Assembly (NCBI GenBank): GCA_037893245.1
Contig: JBAIAA010000702.1
Coordinates: 310,001 to 374,000, forward strand
Length of the DNA stretch: 64,000 bases
Direction: 5' to 3'
From: Crossaster papposus
Taxonomy: Eukaryota; Echinodermata; Asteroidea; Velatida; Solasteridae
Shown: in pieces, positions 23,031-34,986 of the stretch
Layout of the letters: each line of letters begins with the position of its first letter
Position numbering within the stretch: the stretch's first letter is position 1
The notes under the pieces: generated by a model
Told to the model about the DNA's origin: nothing
The model's input: only the letters and a program-made list of their open reading frames with translations
Databases searched by the model: none
Translations under genes and position numbers: made by a program

Positions 23031-23935
23031 CGAATAAGCATAGCGTCTTCACGCAGTCAACTACCAATTCAGCGGTCGCGCTGACCTGCGTTGCATAGCT
23101 AATTAAAAGGAATTACGGTACGCGTGCTTAGTATGTGTTGATAATCGCGGTTTTTCTGCGATCACTGATTGGTATGGTGTTATATATGTGCCAACGATTG
23201 AAGAAAAAACGGGCGGTTTTTTTTTTTTTTTGCGTCTTTTTTCATTTTTTTAAGTGTAATTTTTTATTTTTTTGGCGTCGCATTTTTTCTTTTCTTTCGG
23301 CGTCGCACCGACTGTTGGATCCGTCTCTTTTAAAATATAGTCGACGAAGGTCATTTTACTGGTGACTCGTTTGATGTGAACTTAATTCAGTTCTGTTTCA
23401 TGATTATTATTCAGGTATGCAAATATATGTGCACATGCGCTTATGTTTACTCTAAATTCTGCCTCTACGCTCTAGCCAATGTAATCAGGAGCCATTGATT
23501 TGCAATATTATGTTTTATAATGTCCTTTTAAGGGCTCCGTACTTTAGAGGTTCCTTAAAAAAAAATGCGACGTCCAAAAAGAAAATGCGACGCCAAAAAA
23601 AACCAATGCGACGCCGAAAAAAAAAAATGCGACACCGAAAAAAAAAATGCGACGGCGAAAAAAAAAATGCGAAGCCCCCAAAAAAAATTCACTAAAAACA
23701 AAGTTACACTTAAAGACAAAAAAAAAAAAAGGCAAAACAAAAAAACGCCTGGTTTTTTTTCTTCAATCGTTGGCACATATAGAACACCATAGATTGGCTT
23801 AAGGAAATAAGGAAAAAGATAAACTGATTCAAATTGCAAAGACAACTGCGTGATCGAGTGAGCTGGACTACATGTCGTGTCGTTAGCGGGCGCACTGTCG
23901 GATGCAGTGGTCTTTGGTAAAGACTGAGGCAGTGT
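23031..23935. mobile_element. Interrupted foldback repeat, family shared with 49276-49690
   Basis: The left part (about 23031-23170, AGCGTCTTCACGCAGTCAAC) matches the reverse complement of 49400-49530. The right part (about 23835-23935, GTGTCGTTAGCGGGCGCACT) matches both ends of the 49-kb copy. The middle is taken by a separate palindrome (23176-23788), so this copy was split by a later insertion. Confidence 0.6.
23176..23788. mobile_element. Palindrome with TGCGACGCC(A)n tandem units
   Basis: Outer arms GTGCCAACGATTGAAGAAAA and complement (TTCTTCAATCGTTGGCAC) enclose A- or T-rich units of the form ATGCGACGCCGAAAAAAA, repeated about six times at 23565-23690 and inverted near 23225-23310. Translations give low-complexity KKK and FFF peptides that are not genes. 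Confidence 0.65.
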
Positions 23936-24413
23936 CCAAAACGAGTGTCTAGAGCTACAGCAACGGCTATTGTCTGCGTCGGCCATTTTGTAGCGCTGTC
24001 CGAAATGCCGTCCAGAGCTAAACGTCACAACAACTAGCCGTAAAAGAAGTTGTCTAGCTCAGGCAAAACAAAATGGCGGCAGCACTAACGTTAATTTTAT
24101 AGCAAATGTTCGTTTATTTTTCATTGATAGTGCATTGTATTGAAACTAACAGATCGACAAATACGTCAATATCATCAGGTATTTTGACTGGCTGTAAACA
24201 AACATTGCGTAACATCTAGCAGACAATAATTGTTGTAAATTCTTACATCGTAATTTTGCAAACACTAGTTTAAGCATCGCTTGGGGGCGCAATAACTAGC
24301 CGTACTGGCTCTACCTTAGCCACGTTCGAATTCGATTTGCCTTATAGCGTTTACGTAGACGTAGCTGTAGACTTAGACCGTAGCTCCGGACACTCGTTTC
24401 GGACACGGCCTAA
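23935..24413. repeat. Inverted repeat pair with GTGTCCGAAACGAGTGTC-like ends
   Basis: GGCAGTGTCCAAAACGAGTG at about 23932 and the reverse complement of GGCCGTGTCCGAAACGAGTG ending near 24410 bound a stretch without coding content. It is probably a MITE; the TSD was not resolved. Confidence 0.5.
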
Positions 24414-24933
24414 GCTGTACCTGGTAGAAGCGTCTCGGCCTCCTGGATGGAAGGGCAAACGGGTGTGTCCTGGGGCCGTATTCACAAAACGACTTAAGTA
24501 CAAACAAACAAAACACCCCACTTGAACATGCGACTTAGATTACTCATAATATATAAGCAGTATTCACAAAACATGTTCACTATAAAGCGCCCCTCTTATT
24601 TTTGCAACTCAAATCTAAGTGTGGTCGGACGTGCACTAGGGTGTCATGGCGGCTTTTGGGGCAAAACATTTGATTTTCTAGGGGCTAAGGAAAATCTCGT
24701 CAATATCGAATTATTGTAAAAGGAATCCAAGTTGAAGTGAATGTGTGACAGCTCTAGAATTATAGTTCGTTGACATTCTAGCGGATATTTTCGATCGATT
24801 TGTTAAATTTAGGCGGGCGGCATGATCGCGATTAATGACGTTAACCAATGACCGCACTACACAGTGTGTATAAGAGAATGCGGATCACGGTTTGTTTTAC
24901 ATGTAAATGAAATAAACATTTTATTATTATTAA

Positions 24934-25020
24934 GGGAATAAATGTGTGTTCGAGAGGTTGTAATCACTCTGTTTAAGACCACTTGGAGTCTGGGTGCTGA
25001 TAATTACCTAAGCGGCGTGG
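24934..25020. repeat. Half copy of the 44264-44428 palindrome
   Basis: GGGAATAAATGTGTGTTCGA through AGTCTGGGTGCTGATAATTA matches the left arm of the element at 44264-44428. The right arm is absent. Confidence 0.75.
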
Positions 25021-25050
25021 ACGTTTATGTAGTCTTCAAAATTACCCTGA

Positions 25051-25197
25051 TAAGCTGAGCGCTCAGGGTGCCTCCAATGTATGGCCTTCAACACTTCCAA
25101 ATCCAAAATCCTACATATTTCCCGTAAAATGAGTCTCTCCCCTATGGTGTCCCACTCAAGTCAAAACCATTGGAGTCACTCTAAGCGCTCAGCTTAC
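25051..25197. mobile_element. Inverted repeat with TAAGCTGAGCGCT ends
   Basis: TAAGCTGAGCGCT and AGCGCTCAGCTTA bound about 147 bp; inner matches include CCTCCAATG and CATTGGAG. No coding sequence. Confidence 0.55.
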
Positions 25198-25679
25198 TTG
25201 AAATGAGTTAAGCAAGTTACTCCATTAGCAAAACTTCATAGCAAAACTGTCCTTGTATAAAGCTTCAACCTCCCCGATTCTGGAGTATAGCCTTATACTA
25301 AAGTGCAAGAAAATAGTTTGAACAGAATTCTAAAGCTTGCCAGTCGTCCAATACTCGCTCAAAAACCGAATAGTTAGGACTTATGATGGCAGAGTGGCTA
25401 CCTTGAAATGGTCCTCGTTATTTCTTTGTCGTAATTATGCTGTGCTTTCTTCTGTTTCTAAGTGTTTGTTTGGGGGGGGGGGGGGGGGGCTAGACAAATG
25501 TTAGACAAAGGTAGAGACGCCCATTAATCCTTTACCATGTTGCACTGTAACAAATATTACAGGTCTTTATTGGCAGCCAGGCGCCATTAATTTGCTGTAA
25601 AAAATACAGTTGTTGTAAGTACTGTAACTAAAACACGGTACATTACCGCGCCCATGCTGAGAACTATATGGGTGTACAT

Positions 25680-25805
25680 CACTGACCTCTACACATGGAC
25701 AGATCATCATTGTTTCACACATTGTTGCACTTCCAGTTCGCGCCGACTTCAAGCGTTAGCACAGCAGAATATGGACAATGGTCCGTCCAGGTGTAGAGGT
25801 CAGTG
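25680..25805. mobile_element. hAT-like MITE, copy 2 (8-bp TSD GTGTACAT)
   Basis: Termini CACTGACCTCTACACATGG and complement (GAGGTCAGTG). Perfect 8-bp duplications GTGTACAT lie at 25672-25679 and 25806-25813. It is 126 bp long, the simple form of the element at 1855-2127. Confidence 0.88.
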
Positions 25806-25813
25806 GTGTACAT

Positions 25814-26606
25814 ATTTATTTATTTATTTATTTATTTAGAGAAATTATTGGAGTGGGAACCAGACTAACTAGATTTATACACATTACTGTATGCTACGGT
25901 AATCTATCTACTATAATCTACTATAACACTACAAACTACTGGCTTGGTGTAGCTTCATACTTTCCTGCTACGATGAAGTCACAGTTTCCAATGAATCATT
26001 TGTATATTTCAATACGAAAGAAGATTTAATGCAATTCTTTGCTGTTTACCTAAAAAAAACAAGTTTTTTTTTAAGGGAATTGTTGAAATAATCACTTATT
26101 AGGTTTAAGAAAGTGCGTATTGTTTACGAAAAACAACAATTCAACATGACTTTTGTGTACACAAATTTCCTCAGTTTTCATTGGTCAGTTGCTGCGTAAT
26201 GAAATTTGCGTAGAATAACTGTTATGATACTCTAAACAATAAATCTAAATTACTGCTGTGACAATGGTTTACAGTTGGATACTGTGGCTAAATACAGTAT
26301 AGTACAGTACATTTTACAGTAATTGTTTACAAACTACGCTTCTTTAGTGGGTTGAAGGGATTATGAAAAGAACCTACGATTTAAAAAGAGTGAAAATAAG
26401 ATTACATTGTTGTTATTGCATTGTTGTTGTCACAAATTTACAGTTGGCGAAAACTTCTTTTTTTTAAGACGAGAGCAGAATATATTGACATTCTCTCTGG
26501 GAAATTATTGTCGCTCGGTAAAATCTAGACTTTTTCATTTCACTCAAAAGTCCAGAATTTTTCTTGCGATATCCTTCCATTCCACTCTGAATAGTTTTAT
26601 ACTTTT
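25814..26606. other. 3' flank of the TLC gene
   Basis: A (TTTA)n microsatellite lies at about 25814-25838. The rest is AT-rich sequence with no recognised feature. Confidence 0.45.
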
Positions 26607-27124
26607 CTAGTCAAATTTAGTCGACAGCGCCCAACCGAACTTGTTCACGGTTGTGTACCTCCTGAGGGCGTACTCCAGGATACCAACAAGCATGATGGTG
26701 TTCATCACGCTCACGGCCACCGCTAAGAACTTGATGGGATCGGCGGGTTGCGGGTGCATGACAACGCAGTACGCGAGATACTGCGAGATGACGCCACGGA
26801 TGACGAAGTAGCTGGACACGAAGGTCAGGTCGTTCAGCTGGTACCACATGTCTTCTTTGCGGAGCCCCATCTCGCGCAGGAACCAGCGCAGCTGAAACAT
26901 CGGGTTGTTGCACTCCAACAGGCCAATAATAGCGCTGACCTCCGCGCCCGACACGCCCATCCAGAGTGACGTAATGATGCCAGCCATGGAGACCGCGTGA
27001 TGAGCGGCCACGATGTGGGTCTCATGCTCATAGACTCGAAATGTGACACACAGTATCGTATCGAAGATGAAGTAACCAAGACACGTGACTTGAACAAATA
27101 CTTCAAAGAAGTTCGAAACCCCGC
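26607..27124 (-). CDS. TLC gene exon 2 (LAG1 motif to stop)
   Basis: Acceptor CAG (complement of 27125-27127) opens the exon with GGVSNFFEVFVQVTCLGYF. The exon contains the HH of the TLC domain and further membrane helices, and ends GWALSTKFD and stop. The frame is unbroken across 518 bp. Confidence 0.88.
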
Positions 27125-27270
27125 CTGGAAAATTGAGAAGAATGAATTATATACAGTTGGACAAGATACTACTGGTAGGAACGAGATAATTAAACATTGA
27201 TTTTCATACAGTAAAAGCCAAAGGTACACATAGTTTTGTACTTCTACAGTTTGGACAGAGGACGTAATAG

Positions 27271-27307
<37 letters not shown>

Positions 27308-30300
27308 ACCCCACCGGCTTGTCAAACGACCTTTCACAATGTGTCATCGCGCTACCGGGTCATACGTTTTTACCTAAACCCGGTTTAGGGTCAAAACGTA
27401 CACACTCTGTTACCCTTGAAAGTTCCAATTTTGACCCTTGAAAGTGTCAATTCTAACATTGAAGAGTGTCAATTCTTACCCTGGATACGCTGGAAAGTGT
27501 CAATTCTGGAATTAGAAGGTGTCCATCTTACACTGGAAAATGTGTCAATTTTGACCCTAAAAAGTGTCAATTCTTAGCCTGGAAAGTACGAATTCTTATC
27601 ATGGAAAGTATGAATTCTTATCATGGAAAGTATGAATTCTTACCTTGGAAAGTGTGAATCCTGACCCTAAAAAGTGTGAATCCTGACCCTGAAAAGTGTG
27701 AATCCTGACCCTGAAAGTATCAATGCTGATCCTTAAAGTGTCAATGCTGACCCTTAAAGTGTCAATGCTGGCCCTTAAAGTGTCAATCCTGACCCTCAGA
27801 GTGTCAAAGCGTTTGCGTTTGCTTTTGCGCCGAGTATGAACCGGCCTTTAGGCGAAATCGGACCCATATTTCAAAAGTAAAGTTCCCAAAAGTATAAGGG
27901 CAAATTGACACTAAATGCGCAGTAGGCCTACATAACACAATGACCATGGTCAAAGTGACACAAATTGTAACAGGTAAATTGTGACCCAGACGTAGTCCCG
28001 GCGAAAATTTGGGACTCTCAACACTGTGCATAATGATCGATGAGAGTCCCTAAACTTAAGGTATTAAAAACATGCAACACAAAAAAACAGATTGGCACAG
28101 GAAACAACCTGTCAAACACGCCTTTAGTGCTGAGTCGGTCAACGGTTTCAAAAAAACCACGTGGCACCATATCAGACCACTGAAGAGATCAGTTTTGTTA
28201 ATTAAGCAGATTGATTATATAAAAAGACAATTACCATTTGGTAATTCTCTTTGGTGAGTTGTGTCATATAAAGCACAAAAGAGCCCCCCCCCCCCCCCCC
28301 CCTCCTTTTTGTATACATATGAAGCACGATGTATGGCAGAGAAAAAAAACCTCTTTTGTGTTGACCATTGTGTTCCCGGAATCTCAGGAATTCCTTTTTA
28401 GGTTTCAAGGGGGGATGGGTTAGGTAACAATAGTGTTGAGTGTGTATAGGGTATAGGGATAAGATGGGGGTACCCCTCTGCCACATATCGTGCTGGGTAT
28501 ACAATAGTGTGGAGTGTGTATAGGGTATAGGAGAAGATAGGTAATCATATCTGCCACATATCGTGCTGGGTATTAGTCTTGGTGCAAGACGTCCCTGTTT
28601 TGTATTTCTACAAATTTCAGCTAATAGTGATAGCGGTTCGTGGGTGATAGCGGTTGGTGGAGTGATAGCGCCCACTATTAGCGGAAATTTGTGGAAATAT
28701 AAAACAGGGACGTCTTGCACCAAAACTAGCTGGGTATTAAAGTTGTGTGGTTCTAAAAAGAACCGGAAGGAACTCAACGTTTCAGAGAGGATGATCTACC
28801 CGTCGTCAGGAGACATGCACAAGTCTAGTCTTAGTCTTTAAAATGAAACCATGCGGCTTAACTGTGCAGAATGTTCACAAAAACCTCCTTTAAAAATGTA
28901 TTGGAGACTTCAAACTTGGGTTTGGCTGGTGAAATACTGAGGACCTTGTTTTTGCCTCATGGAAAATTGAACAATTGTGTCGGCTAAAGAGTGAGTAAAG
29001 TTGGCAAGTTTGTTAGCACTCAAGGACCCTCAAGGTCCCTGCCTGACCCAGACGTATTATAAGTATGACTCATGGTTTGACGATGATTAACCCAAACCAT
29101 AAATACCCTACGAAACACGCCCGACATTAAACTGTTTTTATTTTTTATTTTGAAAAAAAACAAAACAAACCGATCTTTAAAAAATAAAAAAAATTAAAAG
29201 GTCCTAAAATAAGTCTACTTTCATGATTTTGTGACAAACTTAAGTACAATCAAAAACCTGTTAAAAGACCAGTTAATAAATTTAATCCATGAATCAGAGC
29301 TCATTCACTCTGACCATTTATTTACATGAAAACTAAATTAAAGTCACATGCCAAATATGAGAAAGTGGAAAAATACACACTTGTACTAGCACACCTTGGA
29401 AATTGTTGCATTTAAGAAATATCAAGTTTGATAACATTTTGTCTCCAAGTCAAGCACAGTGGGGGCGCATGATGATGCTGCCATGACTGAAGACGCGCTC
29501 TACAAATGAACTCATAGCCGGTTTCCACAATAGGCTATTGGCACAAGGTACATGCCAACATCATCTGTTATTATATCCATGCAAGCCCAAGCCATGTGTA
29601 AACAATTTTCTTAAATGTATCCCCTGTGAGTTAGAGTGAAGATATACAACCATTTTGAGAAGAAAGTAGTCTATTTCATATTTGTACATGTCAAAAATAT
29701 TAATGGAAAGTAGAAAAAAAGAAGCAAAAAAAAAACCTCCCTCCCTACCCGAACTTTTAAAAATAAAGGACACTCAACAACTTGCTTTTTGTATCTGGCC
29801 TAAGCTTGTGATTTTCTTTAATCTACCTTTAGACAACACTGAGCATATTGTTTATACGTCAACGAAGCCCAGACAAATATTTTCCCAAGATTAAATACTA
29901 ACAAAAAGTAAAGACAAATTTGACCCCGGGTATAACGCGACAAACATTCATTAAGTTGATCCACAGAAATGACCACTCTAAAGGTCAAAGTGACACAAAG
30001 GAATACACACAATTAAATTGACCCACGGTAACTTAAAGGGCGGACATGACACAAAACCGTGGTCACATAAAAAATTTGATCTAGGCCAACTCGTACAAAT
30101 GACCAATAAATAGTCGACTTAAAAATATTTACAAAACGGCTTCGTGAAAACTCCCCACATCAGAATCTATACCAAAAAAAATGTCATTTTGTGGGTTCCT
30201 CATAAGAGGTGTGCCACAAAACCTTTTTTTCCATAGGCAAGATAATAATTGGGGACATCTACAGACTACAAAATCCTAAAACCTAAAACTGCTGCAAAAT

Positions 30301-30611
30301 GAGCGAGGTAAAATATGAACCCTCAAAACGGGTCAAATGGAGGACACTAGGTTGGTTTCTTTACCAGCACATACACAACAATTTGTAACAATGTGTGTAC
30401 CTGGATGCGTGAAAGGCGACTGGTTGCACCAGACTCCAAAGACGAACGCCGCGAGGGAGACGGTGGGCCCGTGAATGCAGGCCACCACCCGGCCGTTCCA
30501 ACTGGAGCTACGATGAGGCTGGAGGGAGCTGAGGAGGGCGAACATGGCCGTCCAGGCGGCGGTCGACACGGCCACCGCCGGAGCAACAACCCAACCACCA
30601 GGTGCGATCAT
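26607..30611 (-). CDS. TLC-domain multi-pass membrane protein (two exons)
   Basis: Two exons on the minus strand: 30611-30401 (ATG to donor GTACAC) and 27124-26607 (acceptor TTTCCAG to stop). Together they are 729 bp, 242 residues and a stop, with a phase-consistent GG junction. Exon 1 has a hydrophobic N-terminus and WNGRVVACIHGPTVSLAAF, which resembles the start of TLC-domain (TRAM/LAG1/CLN8) proteins of the TLCD4/TMEM56 type. Exon 2 carries DTILCVTFRVYEHETHIVAA followed by the conserved HH pair (HHAVSMAGI), then several membrane segments. Length is close to the roughly 260 residues usual for that group. Family knowledge places TLC proteins in internal or plasma membranes with roles in lipid handling; the exact activity is not inferable. 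Which TLCD subgroup it belongs to is uncertain. Confidence 0.85.
27273..27307. repeat. C35 homopolymer in TLC intron
   Basis: Uninterrupted C run, G on the transcribed strand of the TLC gene. Confidence 0.95.
27398..27808. repeat. 20-22 bp minisatellite in TLC intron
   Basis: About 18 degenerate copies of units such as GACCCTGAAAAGTGTGAATC and TGACCCTTAAAGTGTCAATG. Short open frames here are repeat by-products. Confidence 0.85.
28430..28573. repeat. Direct duplication of ~70-80 bp
   Basis: Two adjacent copies share GAGTGTGTATAGGGTATAGG and CTGCCACATATCGTGCTGGG. The second copy is the target of the MITE at 28574. Confidence 0.75.
28574..28728. mobile_element. Mutator-like MITE, TAGTCTTGG family (9-bp TSD GCTGGGTAT)
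   Basis: Ends TAGTCTTGGTGCAAGACG and the complement of TAGTTTTGGTGCAAGACG. Target duplication GCTGGGTAT lies at 28565-28573 and 28729-28737. The arms are imperfect. It shares the first nine bases and the TSD length with 12195-12433. Confidence 0.82.
28738..30400. other. TLC intron, nothing recognised
   Basis: AT-rich sequence without recognisable coding, repeat array or transposon ends. Confidence 0.45.
30401..30611 (-). CDS. TLC gene exon 1
   Basis: ATG at 30611 starts MIAPGGWVVAPAVAVSTAAW. The exon ends ...SPFTHPG at the donor (complement of 30399-30400). The first in-frame ATG was chosen because it precedes a hydrophobic segment; no upstream exon is needed for the family length. Confidence 0.8.
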
Positions 30612-31118
30612 CGTGATATAAGCTGCCGGTTAAAGCCTATATGTTGGAGATGGAATATTTATTTAACCTATTTAAGATATAGGCCCTAACAGGCACTCTT
30701 TGAATATTGTACATTTTTTCAACATTCAAAAGAAAATCGGGCGACAAGATAAGACAATAGACCAAGATAAGACAAGAGAGCCAATTACAGCCCCATTTAA
30801 AGGCCAAAAGTAATACGGCACCCACCCCGTAGTTACGCCCCTGATATACAATTCCCCATAATTATAAGAATACACGAGAAAACACGTATTTCTCACCAAC
30901 AAGCTGCACTCTCAACAGTCAGTCTCATCGGCTAGCATCCTTCCAACCTGCCTGCACCATGCCTGCACCAATAGTACCCATATGAGAAGATTAAAGAGAT
31001 TTTATCTGAGAAATGTGACCTTACACCTGCGACCGAAAATGCCCACCGCTCTGGACGGCCATCAGATCTCCTAGCAACAAACCACAACATATTCTGGCAA
31101 AGTTTATCTATAGACCAG

Positions 31119-32377
31119 GGCCCGTATTCATAAACGTACTTAAGTCAAAGTGTGATACCTATCTACCTACTTATCCCAAGTGTCATGAACAAGTGGTATT
31201 CAATAAACAACTTATCCTAAGTATCATGCTTAAAATCACCCCTATTTCTAAGACACCTCCCGAGGTGTATTAACTTTGAGTAGGTTAGACCCGTACGACA
31301 AAAAATCGTTCATTTGGCTGAAGACCACGGTGCGAAATGAGGAACTGATGAGGAACTGATGAGACGACGTGCAATCCGTCGAGAACGGGTATTTCGAGAT
31401 AGGGTTCATCCATTAGATGTGTATGATGACGTGAAACTCTATAAACGTTACCGGCTTGACAGGCAGACAATTCTTCAGTTAATTGATGCCCTTAGAGATG
31501 AAATAGGGCCTCGAACATTGAGGAATTTTGCTCTCCCTTGTGAGCTAAAGGTCTTTGCTGCTCTAAGGTTCTATGCCTCGGGGTCATTTCAGCTGGCTGG
31601 TGCTGACATGGTGCATGTATCTCAACCAACAATATTGAGGGTAATAACACAGGTAACTCGCGCCCTTCTCCCACTTTTGCCTCGACCAAAAGTAACTGTT
31701 AACTGCTGAACATGGATTAATTTGAAACAGAATAGACGTGTTAAATTTAGTATACATGTACCTGTCTTTGATAATCCCTTCCTGTATTTTCTGTAGTCGT
31801 CTTTCATCGAGGAACACATGTTTTGCCACTTTTTTTAGATAATCGGAGTCGCTCCTAACGACGGTGGGATTGCGTCTGTTCATAGCCTCAGTTATTCTCT
31901 GCCACGCCTCGTGTTTTTTCGGTTCGACAACGTTGAACTAGATTTTCCGCAGATGACATTAAACTCTCCTTCAAACTCTTCACAGAGGCGGAACTTTTCC
32001 GCCTCCGTGAAGTTTGGCTTTCGTTTGGACTTCTCCGACGCTGCCATACTGAAGGAACGCACTGAAAGCCCCAGTACGAACCGCTACAGCTTAAAACATA
32101 ACACACCGGAATGAGTTACGTAAGATTAGTCAACCACTACCAGGTGGCGAGCAGCCAAACCACAGAAAAATAGACAAATTAACAATTGAAATGTTATTTC
32201 ATACCCTGGGAACAACTAACCTTGAATGTTAGGCATGATACCTAAATTTAGGGATCATACTCAGCTAGGTGTCACACTGAGGCCTTTTATGAATACCAAC
32301 ATAAGTGTCATGACTAGTTAAGTATAATACTTAGGGTTTATTCATGACTAAGTTAAGAATGTTTATGAATACGGGCC
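31119..32377. mobile_element. PIF/Harbinger-type element 1, internally deleted
   Basis: Termini GGCCCGTATTCATAAAC and complement; flanking CAG at 31116-31118 and 32378-32380. It keeps the transposase N-terminal part on the plus strand (31330-31690) and the Myb-like gene start on the minus strand (31690-32059). The join falls at CCTCGA|CCAAAAGTAACT and removes the transposase catalytic region. Relative to element 2 it is in the opposite orientation. Confidence 0.88.
31330..31709 (+). pseudogene. Transposase fragment of Harbinger element 1
   Basis: MRRRAIRRERVFRDRVHPLD through RVITQVTRALLPLLPR matches the N-terminal third of the element 2 transposase with few changes. It then runs into deleted-junction sequence and a stop. 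All catalytic residues are missing. Confidence 0.88.
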
Positions 32378-32717
32378 CAGGGCCCGTATTCATAAACATT
32401 CTTAACTTAGTCATGAATAAACCCTATTATAAAGTATTATACTTAACTAGTCATGATACTTATGTCGGTATTCATAAAAGGCCTCAGTATGACACCTAGC
32501 TGAGTATGATCCCTAGATTTAGGTATCATGCCTAACATTCAAGGTAAGTTGTTCCCAGGGTATGAAATAACATTTCAATTGTTAATTTGTCTATTTTTCT
32601 GTGGTTTAGCTACTCGCCACCTGGTAGTGGTTGACTAATCTTACGTAACTCCTGCCGGTGTGTTATGTATATAAGCTGTAGCGGTTCGTACTGGGGCTTT
32701 CAGTGCGTTCCTTCAGT

Positions 32718-33882
32718 ATGGCAGCGTCGGAGAAGTCCAAACGAAAGCCAAAATTCACGGAGGCGGAAAAGTTCCGCCTCTGTGAAGAGTTTGAAAGAGA
32801 GTTTAATGTCATCTGCGGAAAATTTAGTTCAACGTTGTCGAACCGAAAAAAAACACGAGGCGTGGCAGAGAATAACCGAGGCTATGAACAGACGCAATCC
32901 CGCCGTCATTAGGAGCGACTCCGATTATCTAAAAAAGTGGCAAAACATGTGTTCCTCAATGAAAGACGACTACAGAAAATACAGGAAGGAATCATCAAAG
33001 ACAGGTACATGTATATTAAATTTAACACGTCTATTCTGTTTCAAATTAATCGATGTTCAGCAGTTAACAGTTACTTTTGGTCAATTTTGTTCCCGTAACC
33101 TTGTAGATTTGCTAGCTTTCATTACAATCTTAATTTTACAGGAGGTGGTCCGCCCCCAGAAGAGCCTTCCCAGGTTTAAAAAAAGGTGGCAGCTATCCTT
33201 GAAGAAGATGATCGGACTGTCCACGGAATTGAGGGTGGAGTGGACTATCCATGAAGTACGCCCAGCTCCTCCTCCTGTGGAAAGGAGTTCCGTATGGTAA
33301 ATCTCAAAAGAGAGGTTGTAATCGCACACGAATAACATAAACGTAACAGAAAATCGTAGACCTTGTATGTGTGATACATATTCGTCATACCTCGTAACGG
33401 TAGACAATTCTAGGTCCAAGGCAACACTAAATCGGATAACTTGCATACGAACATGTACGTAAACATGTATAATGTCCTTGCTTTACAGTTCACGTCCACT
33501 TAGTCACTTTGCATCCAGAGTGCAAAAGCCGCAGAGGTACCCGCCAGCCGAAAAACTCCCAAACCCTTGCCCACCAGCCACATCTGACGAGGAGGATGAC
33601 AACAGCTCAGCAACTGGACATGGAAAGAGAAAGAATACAAATTATGACGACACTAGTGCACTACATAAGGAACTTTTGATAATGGAAAAAACTCGCGCAA
33701 CACTTGAAATTGATAAACTCAAACTTGAAAAATCTAAGTTGGCCTTAGAAATTGAAGTCATCCAACTCAAGAAGAGAAAACTTGACAGTCAGTTACAAAC
33801 CAGTAGGTACGGATATAGTGGCCAAATGCCGTCTACCAGCATGCCGATTGAACCTTGTGATTACTCATTGACCAGTCTATGA
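32718..33882 (+). pseudogene. Myb/SANT-like DNA-binding gene of Harbinger element 2
   Basis: ATG at 32718 starts MAASEKSKRKPKFTEAEKFR, a trihelix/Myb-type domain. A homopolymer of eight A near 32856 shifts the frame; seven would keep it open into HEAWQRITEAMNRRNP. A donor GTACAT follows 33004. Middle (33142-33297) and last (33489-33882) exons look spliceable, but the middle exon has stops. The last exon encodes an acidic stretch and a coiled coil (ending PCDYSLTSL), typical of the Harbinger accessory protein that helps nuclear import and DNA binding of the transposase. Confidence 0.8.
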
Positions 33883-33943
33883 TTTTGCATCTATTTTGAA
33901 GAAATAAAGCAAATTTGAAAGGAAGAGAATTGTTGTTGTGGAC

Positions 33944-34986
33944 TTACTTCATTGGAAATGCAAGTTGGCGATAACATTTCTTCTGCCGACACGGTCTGTT
34001 TGGTGGCACATCATCTAGCTGCACATCTGGTTGTGGCATACGCACAATTGGAACTTCTTCAAAATCCGGCAACCCTCGGTTTCTGGCGATATTTTGAAGA
34101 AGGGCACAAACCGCAATAATTTTGCAACATTTCTGTGGTGAATATCGTAACTTGCCATGGAGACAATGAAAACGTCTCTTCCATTGTCCGATACCCCTCT
34201 CTACTAAACACCGTGTCCTTTTATGAGCTCTGTTGAAGGATCGTTCCTCATCTGTGGAGTGTTCGGATTCATATATGGCGTCATGAGCCACGATCTCAGA
34301 GGATATGCACTGTCGCCAAGAAGCATTTCCTCTCCGTCCTCGAGGAATGCTGGAACTCCGCTCTCACGCAAAATGACAGAGTCGTGTGTGCTCCCCGGCC
34401 ATTTTGAAACGACGTTGATAAATCTAAACTGGGCATCCATCACGACTTGTACATTTATCGAATAATAATTCTTTCTGTTAATATAGCGCCATTCATGCTG
34501 TGAGGGTCCAATGATCCACACATGGGTTCCATCAACAAGTCCGACAACATTAGGGAAGTGTGCTATTTGATAGAATTCATCGACAATGTTGCGTCTCTCA
34601 TTGGCGTTAGGAAATTTCACAATACGAGGCAAAAGTGGGAGAAGAGCGCGAGTTACCTGTGTTATTACCCTCGATATTGTTGGTTGAGATACATGCACCA
34701 TGTCAGCACCAGCCAGCTGAAATGACCCCGAGGCATAGAACCTTAGAGCAGCAAAGACCTTTAGTTCACAAGGGAGGGAATGATTCCTCAATGTTCGAGG
34801 CTCTAGTTCATCTCCAAGGGCATCAATTAACTGAAGAATTGTCTGCCTGTCAAGCCGGTAACGTTTATAGAGTTTCACGTCATCATACACATCTAATGGA
34901 TGAACCCTATCTCGAAATACCCGTTCTCGACGGATTGCACGTCGTCTCATCAGTTCCTCATGCGCAGCTAACATCAACGCAGCCAT
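33944..34986 (-). pseudogene. Harbinger DDE transposase with one frameshift
   Basis: ATG at 34986; the first frame encodes about 250 residues with the first two acidic residues in GLVDGTHV and LGDSAYPL. A frameshift near 34245 moves the rest (RCLVERGIGQWKRRF with the third catalytic Glu, stop at 33944) to another frame. N-terminal helix-turn-helix-like region is RLDRQTILQLIDALGDEL. Apart from this break the domain looks complete, so the element is probably young but inactive. Confidence 0.88.

Noticed and set aside
23495..24028. Lysine-rich and phenylalanine-rich ORFs
   Set aside because: They come from tandem A/T-rich units within a palindromic repeat.
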